From Myxococcota bacterium (GTDB lineage Bacteria; Myxococcota; B64-G9): a stretch of DNA of 64,000 bases. A program made the translations under genes and the position numbers. Location: assembly GCA_022710975.1 (NCBI GenBank), contig JAKLGA010000001.1, forward strand, positions 62,001-126,000, written 5' to 3'. The number at the start of each line of letters is the position of its first letter. The stretch's first letter is position 1. The notes beneath the pieces were generated by a model. The model did no database searches. It had not been told where the DNA came from and was given only the letters and a program-made list of their open reading frames with translations. This document shows, in pieces, positions 16,876 to 25,106 of this stretch.

Positions 16876-17067
16876 TCAGTCCTTGAGCTCGATGGCTTCC
16901 TCGGGGCAACCGTCCTCGCACGCTCCGCACTCGATGCAGGCGTCGGGGTTGGCCACGCGGGCCTTGGCCGGGGTGCCGTCCACCTCGAACACGTTCGGCT
17001 CGGACGGGCAGACGTCCTTGCAGTCGCCGCAGCCCGTGCACTTGCTCTGGTCGATCACCGGCTTCAT
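16876..17067 (-). CDS. 2[4Fe-4S] ferredoxin
   Basis: 63 residues from MKPVIDQSK, GGAGGAAGG upstream of ATG 17067. Cluster I ligands are Cys10, 13, 16 and 20, and cluster II ligands are Cys44, 47, 50 and 54, both in CxxCxxCxxxCP spacing. An insertion of several residues between the two cluster halves (SEPNVFEVDGTPAKAR) makes it slightly longer than clostridial ferredoxin. It is a soluble low-potential electron carrier. It ends 2 bp from the convergent radical SAM gene and follows hcp on the same strand with its own promoter, so it may feed electrons to either. Confidence 0.93.
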   Translation of the reverse strand: MKPVIDQSKCTGCGDCKDVCPSEPNVFEVDGTPAKARVANPDACIECGACEDGCPEEAIELKD

Positions 17068-17134
17068 GGTGCCTTCCTCCGGGTTTGCCCGCCGCGCCGC
17101 TCCCCGGGGAGCAGAGAGGGGGACCGATGGCGCC

Positions 17135-17163
17135 CTTTTAGACAATGGCGCGGCCGAGGTCAA
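17135..17163 (-). promoter_or_regulatory. Ferredoxin gene promoter
   Basis: On the minus strand TTGACC (17163-17158) and TAAAAG (17140-17135) are separated by 17 bp, 68 bp before the ferredoxin ATG and just downstream of the hcp stop codon. Confidence 0.65.
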
Positions 17164-17179
17164 GGAAGTTCTGGGTGGC

Positions 17180-18829
17180 TCAGGCGGTCTTCAGCAGGGC
17201 CTTCAGGTCGGCCTCGGGCGTGGTGACCGGCGCGATGCCGAACTTCTCGACCAGGACGCCCAGCACGGCCGGGGTGACGAAGGCCGGCAGGCTGGGGCCC
17301 AGGCGGATGTTGCGGATGCCGAGGTGCAGCAGGGTCAGCAGGATGGCGACCGCCTTCTGCTCGTACCAGGACAGCACCAGGCTCAGGGGCAGCGAGTTGA
17401 CGTCGGTCTGGAAGGCCTGCGCCAGGGCCAGCGCGATCTGGATGGCCGAGTAGGCGTCGTTGCACTGGCCGACGTCTAGGAGGCGGGGGATGCCGCCGAT
17501 GTCGCCGAACTCCAGCTTGTTGAAGCGGTACTTGCCGCAGGCCAGCGTCAGGATGAGCGTGTCCGCGGGCGCCTGCTGGGCGAACTCGGTGTAGTAGTTG
17601 CGGCCTGGCTTGGCGCCGTCGCAGCCGCCCACCAGGAAGAAGTGCCTGATCTTCCCGGCCCGGACCGCCTCGACCACCTGGCCGGCCACGCCCAGCACGG
17701 CCTGCCTGGCGAAGCCCACCAGGATGCGCCGCTCGGGCTCGTCGGCCGCGAAGCCCGGGGCCTCGCGCGCGGCCCGGATCACCGGTCCGAAGTCCTTGTC
17801 CGCTACGTGCGCGACGCCCGGGAAGGCCACCAGGCCGGTGGTGAAGATGCGGCCCTTGTAGCTATCCCTCGGCCTCTGGATGCAGTTGGTGGTCATCAGC
17901 ACCGCGCCCGGGAAGGCCTCGAACTCCTTCTGCTGATCCTGCCAGGCGCCGCCGTAGTTGCCGACCAGGTGGGGGTACTTCTTCAGCCCCGGGTAGGCCA
18001 GCGCGGGCAGCATCTCGCCGTGGGTGTAGATGTTCACCCCCTGGCCCTGGGTCTGCTGGAGCAGTAGCTCGAGGTCCCTGAGGTCGTGGCCGGAGACCAG
18101 GATGGCCTTGCCCTCGACCGCGCTCACCCGCACCGAGGTCGGCTCGGGGTGTCCGTAGGTGCCGGTGTTGGCCCGGTCGAGCAGCTCCATCGCCTTGAGG
18201 TTGTGGGCGCCGACCTCGAGGCTCAGGCCGACCAGCTCCCCGAGCTCCGGCTCGGAGGCCAGGAGATCGAGCGCGGCGTGGAAGAAGGCGTACAGGCCCT
18301 CGTCCTCCTGCCCCAGCACCAGGGCGTGGTCGACGTAGGCCGCGGCGCCCTTCAGCCCGTAGAGCGCCAGCTCCAGGACGCCCGCGCGATCGTCGCCCAG
18401 GCGCTCCCTGCGCGCCTGGATGCCCAGGGCAGGCGCCTGGGCCGCGAGCCCCTGGCGATCGCCGGCCGGCTGGAAGTCGACCGGACCGGACAGCGCCTCG
18501 GGGGCGCGTCCGGCCTGCTGGCAAGCGGCCTCGTACAGCCCGCGGGCTCGGGCGCGCACCTCGACGCCCCGGCGGATCAACCCCTCCAGCCGCTGGGCGT
18601 CGAAGTTGACGTTGGTCACCGTGGTGAAGAGCGCCTCCACCACGAAGCGGTCCACCGCCGGGTCACGGACCCCGCCGAGCTGGCGGGCCCGGTGGGCCAG
18701 CATGGCCACCCCCTTGGCCAGGTGGGTGAGCACGTCCTGCAGGTCCGCGCTGGTGCCGTCCTTGCCGCACACGCCCGCCTTGGTGCAGCCGCTGCCCTTG
18801 GCCGTCTGTTCACACTGGTAGCAGAACAT
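17180..18829 (-). CDS. hcp: Hydroxylamine reductase / hybrid cluster protein
   Basis: 549 residues from [14 protein letters not shown], the canonical Hcp start. The N-terminal ligands Cys3, Cys6, Cys15 and Cys21 give CxxC-x8-C-x5-C, the class I pattern for a [4Fe-4S] cubane. Hybrid-cluster ligand regions are visible, including [29 protein letters not shown] and [10 protein letters not shown]. Hcp reduces NO or hydroxylamine and protects against nitrosative stress. It is the last gene of a tight operon: Rrf2 regulator, 4Fe-4S protein, hcp, with a 1-bp gap before hcp. Control is expected from the Rrf2 promoter at about 20.04 kb. Confidence 0.97.
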   Translation of the reverse strand: MFCYQCEQTAKGSGCTKAGVCGKDGTSADLQDVLTHLAKGVAMLAHRARQLGGVRDPAVDRFVVEALFTTVTNVNFDAQRLEGLIRRGVEVRARARGLYEAACQQAGRAPEALSGPVDFQPAGDRQGLAAQAPALGIQARRERLGDDRAGVLELALYGLKGAAAYVDHALVLGQEDEGLYAFFHAALDLLASEPELGELVGLSLEVGAHNLKAMELLDRANTGTYGHPEPTSVRVSAVEGKAILVSGHDLRDLELLLQQTQGQGVNIYTHGEMLPALAYPGLKKYPHLVGNYGGAWQDQQKEFEAFPGAVLMTTNCIQRPRDSYKGRIFTTGLVAFPGVAHVADKDFGPVIRAAREAPGFAADEPERRILVGFARQAVLGVAGQVVEAVRAGKIRHFFLVGGCDGAKPGRNYYTEFAQQAPADTLILTLACGKYRFNKLEFGDIGGIPRLLDVGQCNDAYSAIQIALALAQAFQTDVNSLPLSLVLSWYEQKAVAILLTLLHLGIRNIRLGPSLPAFVTPAVLGVLVEKFGIAPVTTPEADLKALLKTA

Positions 18830-18830
18830 G

Positions 18831-19583
18831 TCAGCACTCCTCCTTGCGTCGGGGCGCGGGCTCAGCCTCGCGCGTGTCGTGGAGAACCCGTCCATCCAGG
18901 CCGATCTCGACCCGGTGGAGGGGGATCTTCTTGCCCGAGGCCACGAGGGCCCGCGCGGCCAGCTCCAGGTAGCCGTGGCAGCAGGGCACCTGCATGTGGA
19001 CCACGGTCAGGCTGCGTACGTCCTGGCACGCCAGGATGGCGGTCAGCCGTTCGAGCGCCGGCCCGGGCTCGTCGAACTTGGGGCAACCGATGAGCACGGC
19101 CCGGCCAGGCAGGATGTCGCGGTGCATGGCCGGGTAGGCGAAGGGCACGCAGTCGGCCGCCAGCACCAGCTCCACGTCCCGCAGGAACGGGGCGTGGGGC
19201 GGCACCAGCCGGAGCTTGACCGGCCAGTGGCCCAGCGCGGAGTCGAGCTCCCCGGCCGGCGCGCGGGCGGGGGCGAGCGCCTCGGCGGGGCGGAGTTGGA
19301 CCAGGCGGGCGGAGGGGCAGCCGCCCTCCCGATGGGCGTGGAGACCGGCTGGGGGCGGGGCCGGCGGCGCGGCCTCGTCGTGCTCTTCCGCCTCGCGTTC
19401 GACGATGTGCAGCGCGTCCTGGGGACACTCCCCCAGGCAGGCCCCGAGCCCGTCGCAGTGCCTGTCGCTCACCAGCCGGGCCTTGCCGTCCACGATGCGG
19501 ATGGCGCCCTCGGCGCAAGCGGGCACGCACAGCCCGCAGCCGTTGCACCTGGCCTCGTCGATCTGGATGATCTTGCGTTTCAC
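18831..19583 (-). CDS. 4Fe-4S protein, probable electron donor to Hcp
   Basis: 250 residues from GTG 19583, which overlaps the Rrf2 stop by 4 bp (GAGGAG upstream). The N-terminus carries two ferredoxin motifs. The first is complete (Cys13, 16, 19, 23). The second reads [12 protein letters not shown], with Leu in place of the usual middle cysteine. Residues 80-250 form a separate domain with its own cysteines ([32 protein letters not shown]), suggesting a further metal or redox site. Similar proteins accompany hcp in anaerobes. The operon position argues for electron transfer to Hcp. The function of the C-terminal domain is unknown. Confidence 0.8.
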   Translation of the reverse strand: MKRKIIQIDEARCNGCGLCVPACAEGAIRIVDGKARLVSDRHCDGLGACLGECPQDALHIVEREAEEHDEAAPPAPPPAGLHAHREGGCPSARLVQLRPAEALAPARAPAGELDSALGHWPVKLRLVPPHAPFLRDVELVLAADCVPFAYPAMHRDILPGRAVLIGCPKFDEPGPALERLTAILACQDVRSLTVVHMQVPCCHGYLELAARALVASGKKIPLHRVEIGLDGRVLHDTREAEPAPRRKEEC

Positions 19584-20002
19584 GCGCTCCTCACCTCTCC
19601 CCCGAAGCCCTGGCACATGTCGGCCAGGCGGGTGCTCTGCAGGCGCGCGCGCGCCTGCTGGTCCAGCTCCTGGATGGCGCTGCCCAGCGCGCAGCAGCGG
19701 CCGTCGCAGACCGGTCGCGGCAGCAGGCAGCCCCGGGACTTCCACGGCCCCTCGATGGCCTCGAGGATGTCGAGCAGGCGGATGTCCGTGGCCGGGCGAC
19801 CGAGGTGGAAGCCGCCGGCGGGCCCCCGCCGGGAGGTGGCCAGGCCGACCCGGACCAGCCGCTGCATGACCTTGGCCAGGTGGGTCCCGGACACCCCCAG
19901 CCGGTCGGCCATGCGCGTCACCGTGAGCTCCGCCTCGGCCGTGGAGGCCAGCAGGGCCATCGCGTGCATGGCCAGGTTGGCGGCGTCGGAGACTCGAAAC
20001 AT
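19580..20002 (-). CDS. Rrf2-family Fe-S regulator (NsrR/IscR-like) of the hcp operon
   Basis: 140 residues. N-terminal winged helix (about 1-75) with the Rrf2 signature VSGTHLAKVMQRLVRVGL and the wing RRGPAGGFHLGRP. A cysteine group follows: Cys92, Cys99, Cys103 and Cys104. Cys92 and Cys104 match the IscR ligand positions, so a redox or NO-sensing Fe-S cluster is likely. As first gene of the hcp operon it probably represses its own promoter. A dyad overlaps the -10 at 20014-20044. In anaerobes and proteobacteria Rrf2 proteins such as NsrR control hcp in response to NO. Confidence 0.9.
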   Translation of the reverse strand: MFRVSDAANLAMHAMALLASTAEAELTVTRMADRLGVSGTHLAKVMQRLVRVGLATSRRGPAGGFHLGRPATDIRLLDILEAIEGPWKSRGCLLPRPVCDGRCCALGSAIQELDQQARARLQSTRLADMCQGFGGEVRSA

Positions 20003-20013
20003 CGGATGGCTCC

Positions 20014-20060
20014 ATTTCCTATTCTGGAACCCGAATACCGGAATGCGGCGAAGGTGTCAA
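20014..20060 (-). promoter_or_regulatory. Promoter and probable operator of the Rrf2-hcp operon
   Basis: On the minus strand TTGACA (20060-20055), a 17-bp spacer and TATTCG (20037-20032). Overlapping the -10 is an imperfect dyad: TTCC..TATTC on one arm and GAATA.GGAA on the other (20016-20043), with an 8-nt centre. Position and form fit a repressor site for the Rrf2 protein encoded just downstream. Confidence 0.6.
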
Positions 20061-20162
20061 GAGATTTATGGATACACGTTATCGGCTGTTCTGCCTCCAG
20101 AACCCAACCAGCTGGCTAAGCGTCGAAATCGGTTGAATGCCTTGGAGTTGTCAGGCGGCGGA

Positions 20163-20191
20163 TTGACCGTCGGGGCCCGTGGTGTTAAGGT
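20163..20191 (+). promoter_or_regulatory. Promoter of the TonB-like gene
   Basis: TTGACC (20163-20168), a 17-bp spacer and TAAGGT (20186-20191), about 43 bp before the ATG at 20234. Confidence 0.55.
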
Positions 20192-20233
20192 TGCGATGCG
20201 GAGAGCGATCCAGGCTCGCTGCGGTTGGATGGC

Positions 20234-21547
20234 ATGCAAGTACGAAAGAACGACACGGACTGGAAGCCCCTGGGGCTCGCGGCGCTGGCCGTCGTGCTGC
20301 TCCACCTCCAGCTCGTGCTGTCCGACTGGCTGCCCGCGGCGCTGCGCTACTGGCAGGAGCTGGTGCCGCCGCCGCAGCACACGGCGCCCACCCGGGTGGA
20401 CTTCATGCCGCTGTCGAAGGCGGAGTTCGCCCAGCTCGCGCGGGAGGCCCGCACCCGCAGCCCGGACGGTTACCAGCCGCCGAAGCGCGCGCCGGGCGAC
20501 CGCCCGGAGGAGCTCGCCCAGGCGCCGGAGCCGAAGGAGCCGGAGCCCCCGAAGCCGCCGGAGCCGCCCAAGAAGGAGAACTGGTCCGGCCAGGTGGTCG
20601 ACGTGGCCCCCACCCCGGACGACCGGCCGCCCGAGGACGCCCGGTTCCTGTCGGAGCACAACACGCGGGTGGAGAAGGAGACCATCAGCCGCGACAGGCG
20701 GCCCGACTACAACGTGGCCCAGCCGCGACCCACCGTGGCCAAGGAGCTCTTCCGGCAGGTGGAGGCGGCCGAGGCCACGCCGGGCCGGGATCTGGTCGCG
20801 CTCCACATGCGCAAGCGCGGCGAGCGCCTGCCCGAGCCGCCGGCCGAGCCGGCCGAGTCGCGCCTGGAGATCCCGGACCGCAACCCGCGCGAGGCGCTGA
20901 AGCTGCAGCTCGATCTCGACTTCGGCTCGCTGGCCAGCTACGCGGGCAGCGAGGGCTCGCAGGGCAACTCGGACAGGCTGCGCCTGCAGCTCGGCCGCGC
21001 CGGCCAGCCCGCCGAGGGCGCGTCCGAGAGCGGTGACGGCGGGGCGGACGAGCAGACCCTGTCCCTGCTGAAGAAGCCCTCGCTCGACGCGCTGTCCATG
21101 GTGACCGGCGCGCCGGCCAACGATCACGTGGAGGACGTGCCCCAGGGCGCCGAGACCCTGCTCAACAGCCGCGAGTTCAAGTACGCGACCTTCTTCAACC
21201 GGGTGAAGCGCGGAGTGAGCGAGACCTGGAGCCCGCGGGTGACCGAGGAGTACCTGCGGCGCGATCCCTACGGCAACGTCTACGGGGTGTCCGACCGCTA
21301 CACGCTGCTCAACGTGGCCCTCGACCTGGAGGGCAAGGTGGGGGAGATCAGCGTGCAGCGCTCGAGCGGGGTGTCGTTCTTCGACGACGTGGCGGTGGAG
21401 GCCTTCCAGGCTGCTTCGCCCTTCCCCAACCCGCCCCGCGCCCTGGCCGACCCGGACGGCATGATCCGCTTCCAGTTCGGTTTCTTCTTCCAGATCGGCG
21501 AGCGCCCGATGCTGCGCGCCTTCCGCTTCGACTCGCGCGACTTCTGA
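20234..21547 (+). CDS. TonB-like energy-transducer family protein
   Basis: 437 residues from ATG 20234. A TTG three codons upstream is possible, and neither start has a strong Shine-Dalgarno. A single membrane helix near residues 10-30 (LGLAALAVVLLHLQLVLSDW) is followed by a Pro/Glu-rich periplasm-spanning region with PEPKEPEPPKPPEPPKKE. A C-terminal domain of TonB_C type covers about 350-437: DLEGKVGEISVQRSSGVSFFDDVAVEAFQAASPFPNPP. This is the classical TonB/TolA layout. No ExbB/ExbD or receptor gene is adjacent, so its partner is unknown. It is divergent from the Rrf2 operon and convergent with gcvPB (7-bp gap). Confidence 0.75.
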   Translation: MQVRKNDTDWKPLGLAALAVVLLHLQLVLSDWLPAALRYWQELVPPPQHTAPTRVDFMPLSKAEFAQLAREARTRSPDGYQPPKRAPGDRPEELAQAPEPKEPEPPKPPEPPKKENWSGQVVDVAPTPDDRPPEDARFLSEHNTRVEKETISRDRRPDYNVAQPRPTVAKELFRQVEAAEATPGRDLVALHMRKRGERLPEPPAEPAESRLEIPDRNPREALKLQLDLDFGSLASYAGSEGSQGNSDRLRLQLGRAGQPAEGASESGDGGADEQTLSLLKKPSLDALSMVTGAPANDHVEDVPQGAETLLNSREFKYATFFNRVKRGVSETWSPRVTEEYLRRDPYGNVYGVSDRYTLLNVALDLEGKVGEISVQRSSGVSFFDDVAVEAFQAASPFPNPPRALADPDGMIRFQFGFFFQIGERPMLRAFRFDSRDF

Positions 21548-21554
21548 GCGGGGC

Positions 21555-23087
21555 TCAGCAGGTCCGGCGGGGCTCGGCGCTCTTCGCCTCGGGCGCGTGC
21601 GGGCTCGACTGGGAGGCACGCCAGCGCAGCACGGGCTGGCGCGCCGCGCGCACCTCGTCCAGCCGGCCGAGGATCGTGCGGTGCGGGGCGCCCTTGACCT
21701 GCTCCGGCGCCGTCCTGGCCTCGGCCGCGATGGCCTGCATGGCGGCGATGAACTCGTCCAGGGTCTGCACCGACTCGCTCTCGGTGGGCTCGATCATGAT
21801 GGCGCCGTGCACCACCAGCGGGAAGTACACCGTGGGCGGGTGGAAGCCGTGGTCGATGAGCCGCTTGGCCACGTCCATGGTGGTCACGCCCGTGGCCTCC
21901 AGATCGTGGTCGGAGAAGATCACCTCGTGCAGCGACCGGCGCGGGTAGGGCAGGTGGTAGGTGCCCTCCAGGCCGGCCCGCACGTAGTTGGCGTTCAGCA
22001 CGGCCATCTCGGTGGAGCGCTTGAGCCCCTCGGCGCCGAGCTCGCGCACGTAGGCGTAGGCGCGCAGCATGACCGCGAAGTTGCCGTAGAAGCCCTTCAT
22101 CCGTCCGATGCTGCGCGGGCGGTCGCTCGCCAGGGTGTAGCGCTCGCCCACCTTCTCCACCACGGGCACGGGCAGGAAGGGCTCGAGCGCGGCGCAGACG
22201 CCCACCGGGCCGGAGCCCGGGCCGCCGCCGCCGTGGGGCGTGGCGAAGGTCTTGTGCAGGTTGAACTGCATCACGTCCACGCCCATGTCCCCGGGCCGGG
22301 CGATGCCCATCAGCGAGTTCAGGTTGGCGCCGTCGCAGTACAGCAGCCCGCCCCGCTCGTGCAGGATGCGGGCGATCTCCCCGACGTGCTGCTCGAACAG
22401 CCCCAGCGTGTTGGGGTTGGTCATCATCAGCGCGGCCACGTCCTCGTCCATGGCCGCGGCCACGGCCGCCGGCTCCAGGATGCCGTCCGGCCCGCTGTGG
22501 ACCTCGACCACGTCGTAGCCCGCCAGGGTGGAGGAGGCCGGGTTGGTGCCGTGGGCCGTGTCGGGCACCAGCACCTTGGAGCGCGGCCGGCCCCGGGACA
22601 CGTGGTAGGCGCGCACCATCTTCATGCCCGTCAGCTCGCCGTGCGCTCCGGCCGCGGGCTGCAGCGTGACCCGGGCGAAGCCGGAGATCTCCGCCAGGAG
22701 CCGGGCGAGCTCGTACATGAGCCCGAGCGCGCCCTGGGCGTGCTCCTCGGGCGCGTAGGGGTGCAGGCGGGCGAAGCCGTCCAGGCGCGCCACGCGCTCG
22801 TTCACCCGCGGGTTGTACTTCATGGTGCAGGAGCCCAGCGGGTAGAAGCCGAGGTCGAGGCCGTGGTTCCAGGTAGACAGCCGGGTGAAGTGGCGCACCA
22901 CGCTCGGCTCGTCCACCTCGGGCAACTCGGGCGGGGCGCTGCGCAGCAGGGCGGCCGGGATGTCCGCGCCGGCCTGCGGCGTGTCTCCGAAGGAGCGGGG
23001 CAGGGAGTGCCCGTGGCGGCCGGGGACGCTGCGCTCGAACAGGAGCGGCTCGGCGTGGCTGAGACCGCTGCGACCTGAGGATTCCAT
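21555..23087 (-). CDS. gcvPB: Glycine dehydrogenase (decarboxylating) subunit 2
   Basis: 510 residues, the C-terminal half of split P-protein. Signatures: LGFYPLGSCTMKYNPR, LQPAAGAHGELTG, DTAHGTNPAS and the PLP-lysine motif FNLHKTFATPHGGGGPGSG. It acts with GcvPA, GcvH and a T-protein to cleave glycine to CO2, ammonia and methylene-THF. It is last in the gcvH-gcvPA-gcvPB unit, 15 bp after gcvPA. AAAGGA precedes ATG 23087. The tail beyond residue 480 is rich in Arg, Ala and Ser and not conserved. Confidence 0.97.
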   Translation of the reverse strand: MESSGRSGLSHAEPLLFERSVPGRHGHSLPRSFGDTPQAGADIPAALLRSAPPELPEVDEPSVVRHFTRLSTWNHGLDLGFYPLGSCTMKYNPRVNERVARLDGFARLHPYAPEEHAQGALGLMYELARLLAEISGFARVTLQPAAGAHGELTGMKMVRAYHVSRGRPRSKVLVPDTAHGTNPASSTLAGYDVVEVHSGPDGILEPAAVAAAMDEDVAALMMTNPNTLGLFEQHVGEIARILHERGGLLYCDGANLNSLMGIARPGDMGVDVMQFNLHKTFATPHGGGGPGSGPVGVCAALEPFLPVPVVEKVGERYTLASDRPRSIGRMKGFYGNFAVMLRAYAYVRELGAEGLKRSTEMAVLNANYVRAGLEGTYHLPYPRRSLHEVIFSDHDLEATGVTTMDVAKRLIDHGFHPPTVYFPLVVHGAIMIEPTESESVQTLDEFIAAMQAIAAEARTAPEQVKGAPHRTILGRLDEVRAARQPVLRWRASQSSPHAPEAKSAEPRRTC

Positions 23088-23102
23088 GGGCGCACCGTCC
23101 TT

Positions 23103-24464
23103 TCAGCCCTGCAGGGCCCGGCCGAGCGCCGCGGCGTGGCGCTCGACATCGTCCTGGGTGTGGAGCTCGGTCACGCACACCAGCAGGTGATCGGCGAGCT
23201 CGGGGTAGAAGCGCGCGAGCGGCAAGCCGCCCAGGATGCCCTCGGCGGCCAGGGCCGTCAGGGCGCGCTCCAGGCTGCCCCCGGGCAGGCGCAGGGCGAA
23301 CTCGTTGAAGAAGGGCCCGGGGAAGGCGCGCGACACGCCCTTGACCCGGCACAGGCGCGCGGCGGCCGCGCGCGCGTTGGCCGCGTTCGTGCGGGCGAGC
23401 TCGGTGAAGCCCTGCTTGCCCAGCAGCCCCAGGTGGATCGCGGCGGCCAGGGCGCACAGCCCCTCGTTGCTGCAGATGTTGGACGTGGCCCGCGCCCGGC
23501 GGATGTGCTGCTCGCGGGTGGACATGGTCAGCACGTAGCCGGCCTGGCCGCGTGCGTCGACCGTCTGGCCCACCAGCCGGCCGGGCATCTGCCAGACCGC
23601 CTTGGACGAGGCGCCGAACAGGCCCAGGCCGGGGCCGCCGAAGTTGAGCCCCGTGCCCAGCCCCATGCCCTCGCCGGTCACGATGTCGGCCCCCAGCGCC
23701 CCGGGGGACTGGAGCAGGCCCAGGCTGACCGGCTCGAGCACCACCACCACGAGCTGGGCGCCCTTGCCGTGCGCCAGGGCGGCCAGCCTGTCCAGCGGCT
23801 CGAGGCAGCCCAGCGCGTTCGGCTGCTGCACCACCACGGCCGCCACCCGCTCGTCCAGCGCGCGCTCCAGGGCCGCGAAGTCGGTCAGCCCGTCGGGCCC
23901 CAGGCCCACTTCCTCGAGCGGCGGCTCGAGCTCGCTGGTGTAGGTGCGGCAGGTGGCGCGCACCTCGGGGTGCACGGCCCGGCTGAGCAGCACCCGGCTG
24001 CGCTTGCGCGCGACCCGCAGCGCCATCAGCACGGCCTCGGCCGTGGCCGTGGCCCCGTCGTACATGGAGGCGTTGACCACGTCGACCCCCAGCAGCTCGG
24101 CCATCATCGACTGGTACTCGAAGATGGCCTGCAGCGTGCCCTGCCCGACCTCGGGCTGGTAGGGGGTGTAGGCGGTGAAGAACTCCCCGCGCAGCAGGAG
24201 CTGGTCCACGGCCGCGGGGACGTGGTGCGCGTAGGCGCCCGCGCCCAGGAACACGCTCATGCGGTCGGCCGAGCCCGTGTTGCGGGCCGAGAGCTCGGCC
24301 AGGTGGCGCGTCAGCGAGTCCTCGTCGAGCGGGGCGGGCAGGGCGAGCGGCCGGTGAAGCCGCAGGGCCTCGGGGATGCAGGCGAAGAGGCTGTCCACCG
24401 CCTCCACCCCCACCGCCGCCAGCATCCTGCGAACGTCATCTTCCGTGTGGGGGATGTAGCGCAT
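23103..24464 (-). CDS. gcvPA: Glycine dehydrogenase (decarboxylating) subunit 1
   Basis: 453 residues starting MRYIPHTEDDVRRML, the standard GcvPA beginning, with AAGGGG before ATG 24464. Family motifs include FLGAGAYAHHVPAAVDQL, YTPYQPEVGQGTLQAIFEYQ and SNICSNEGLCALAAAIHL. It is the N-terminal half of the PLP-dependent P-protein and forms a heterotetramer with GcvPB. It lies 15 bp downstream of gcvH. No gcvT is present on either side, so the T-protein must be encoded elsewhere. Confidence 0.97.
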   Translation of the reverse strand: MRYIPHTEDDVRRMLAAVGVEAVDSLFACIPEALRLHRPLALPAPLDEDSLTRHLAELSARNTGSADRMSVFLGAGAYAHHVPAAVDQLLLRGEFFTAYTPYQPEVGQGTLQAIFEYQSMMAELLGVDVVNASMYDGATATAEAVLMALRVARKRSRVLLSRAVHPEVRATCRTYTSELEPPLEEVGLGPDGLTDFAALERALDERVAAVVVQQPNALGCLEPLDRLAALAHGKGAQLVVVVLEPVSLGLLQSPGALGADIVTGEGMGLGTGLNFGGPGLGLFGASSKAVWQMPGRLVGQTVDARGQAGYVLTMSTREQHIRRARATSNICSNEGLCALAAAIHLGLLGKQGFTELARTNAANARAAAARLCRVKGVSRAFPGPFFNEFALRLPGGSLERALTALAAEGILGGLPLARFYPELADHLLVCVTELHTQDDVERHAAALGRALQG

Positions 24465-24479
24465 GGTGGACCCCTTTCG

Positions 24480-24869
24480 TTACTTGGACTCCTCCTCGAC
24501 GTACTTGGTGTACGCCGCGGCGTCCATGAGGCCGTCTAGCTCGGCGGGCTTGCTCATCTCGATGCGCACCATCCAGCCGTCGTCGTACGGCTCGGCGTTG
24601 ATCGTCTCGGGCGAGTCCATCAGCGGCTCGTTGACCTCGACCACCTTGCCGGACACGGGCGCGAACACCTCGCTGGAGGCCTTGACCGACTCCACGGCGG
24701 CGAAGCTGTCTTCCTTGGTCACCAGATCGCCCTCGCTGGGGAGCTCGATGTTGACGATGTCGCCGAGCTCCTCCTGGGCGTAGTCGGTGATGCCGATGGT
24801 GGCGCGCTTGCCGTCGACGCGCACCCACTCGTGGTCCTTCGTGTACTTCAAGGTCGCCGGAATGTTCAT
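24480..24869 (-). CDS. gcvH: Glycine cleavage system H protein
   Basis: 129 residues with the complete lipoyl fold. The lipoylated lysine is Lys63 in AAVESVKASSEV, followed by SGKVVEVNEPLMDSPETIN. It shuttles the aminomethyl group between P-, T- and L-proteins. GGGAGG lies about 9 nt before ATG 24869. It is first gene of the gcvH-gcvPA-gcvPB operon, with a candidate promoter at 24951-24978. The roughly 80-nt leader shows no glycine-riboswitch core. Confidence 0.98.
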   Translation of the reverse strand: MNIPATLKYTKDHEWVRVDGKRATIGITDYAQEELGDIVNIELPSEGDLVTKEDSFAAVESVKASSEVFAPVSGKVVEVNEPLMDSPETINAEPYDDGWMVRIEMSKPAELDGLMDAAAYTKYVEEESK

Positions 24870-24950
24870 CGTTCTGGCCTCCCGAAAGGCTGTGGCTCCA
24901 CGCGGTCATCCGCTCTGGTTACGGGCAGTTGGCGGCGCCCGTCGGGTGGT

Positions 24951-24978
24951 ATCGTACTGGATCAAACCCGGTCGTCAA
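24951..24978 (-). promoter_or_regulatory. Candidate gcv operon promoter
   Basis: On the minus strand TTGACG (24978-24973), a 16-bp spacer and TACGAT (24956-24951), about 80 bp before gcvH. Confidence 0.5.
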
Positions 24979-25106
24979 GGGAAAACTCTGTCCGCCCGGC
25001 GGGGCCTTGGTCCTTGCAACTTGGGGGGCGGGGACGTACAGTGACCGTGCGCTCGCGCTCGCGGCGGGGCAGGCTACTCGACCCGAGGGGGGTGGAGAGC
25101 CGGCAC

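Noticed and set aside
24870-24950. Glycine riboswitch in the gcvH leader
   Set aside because: The leader is short and lacks the conserved aptamer core sequences.
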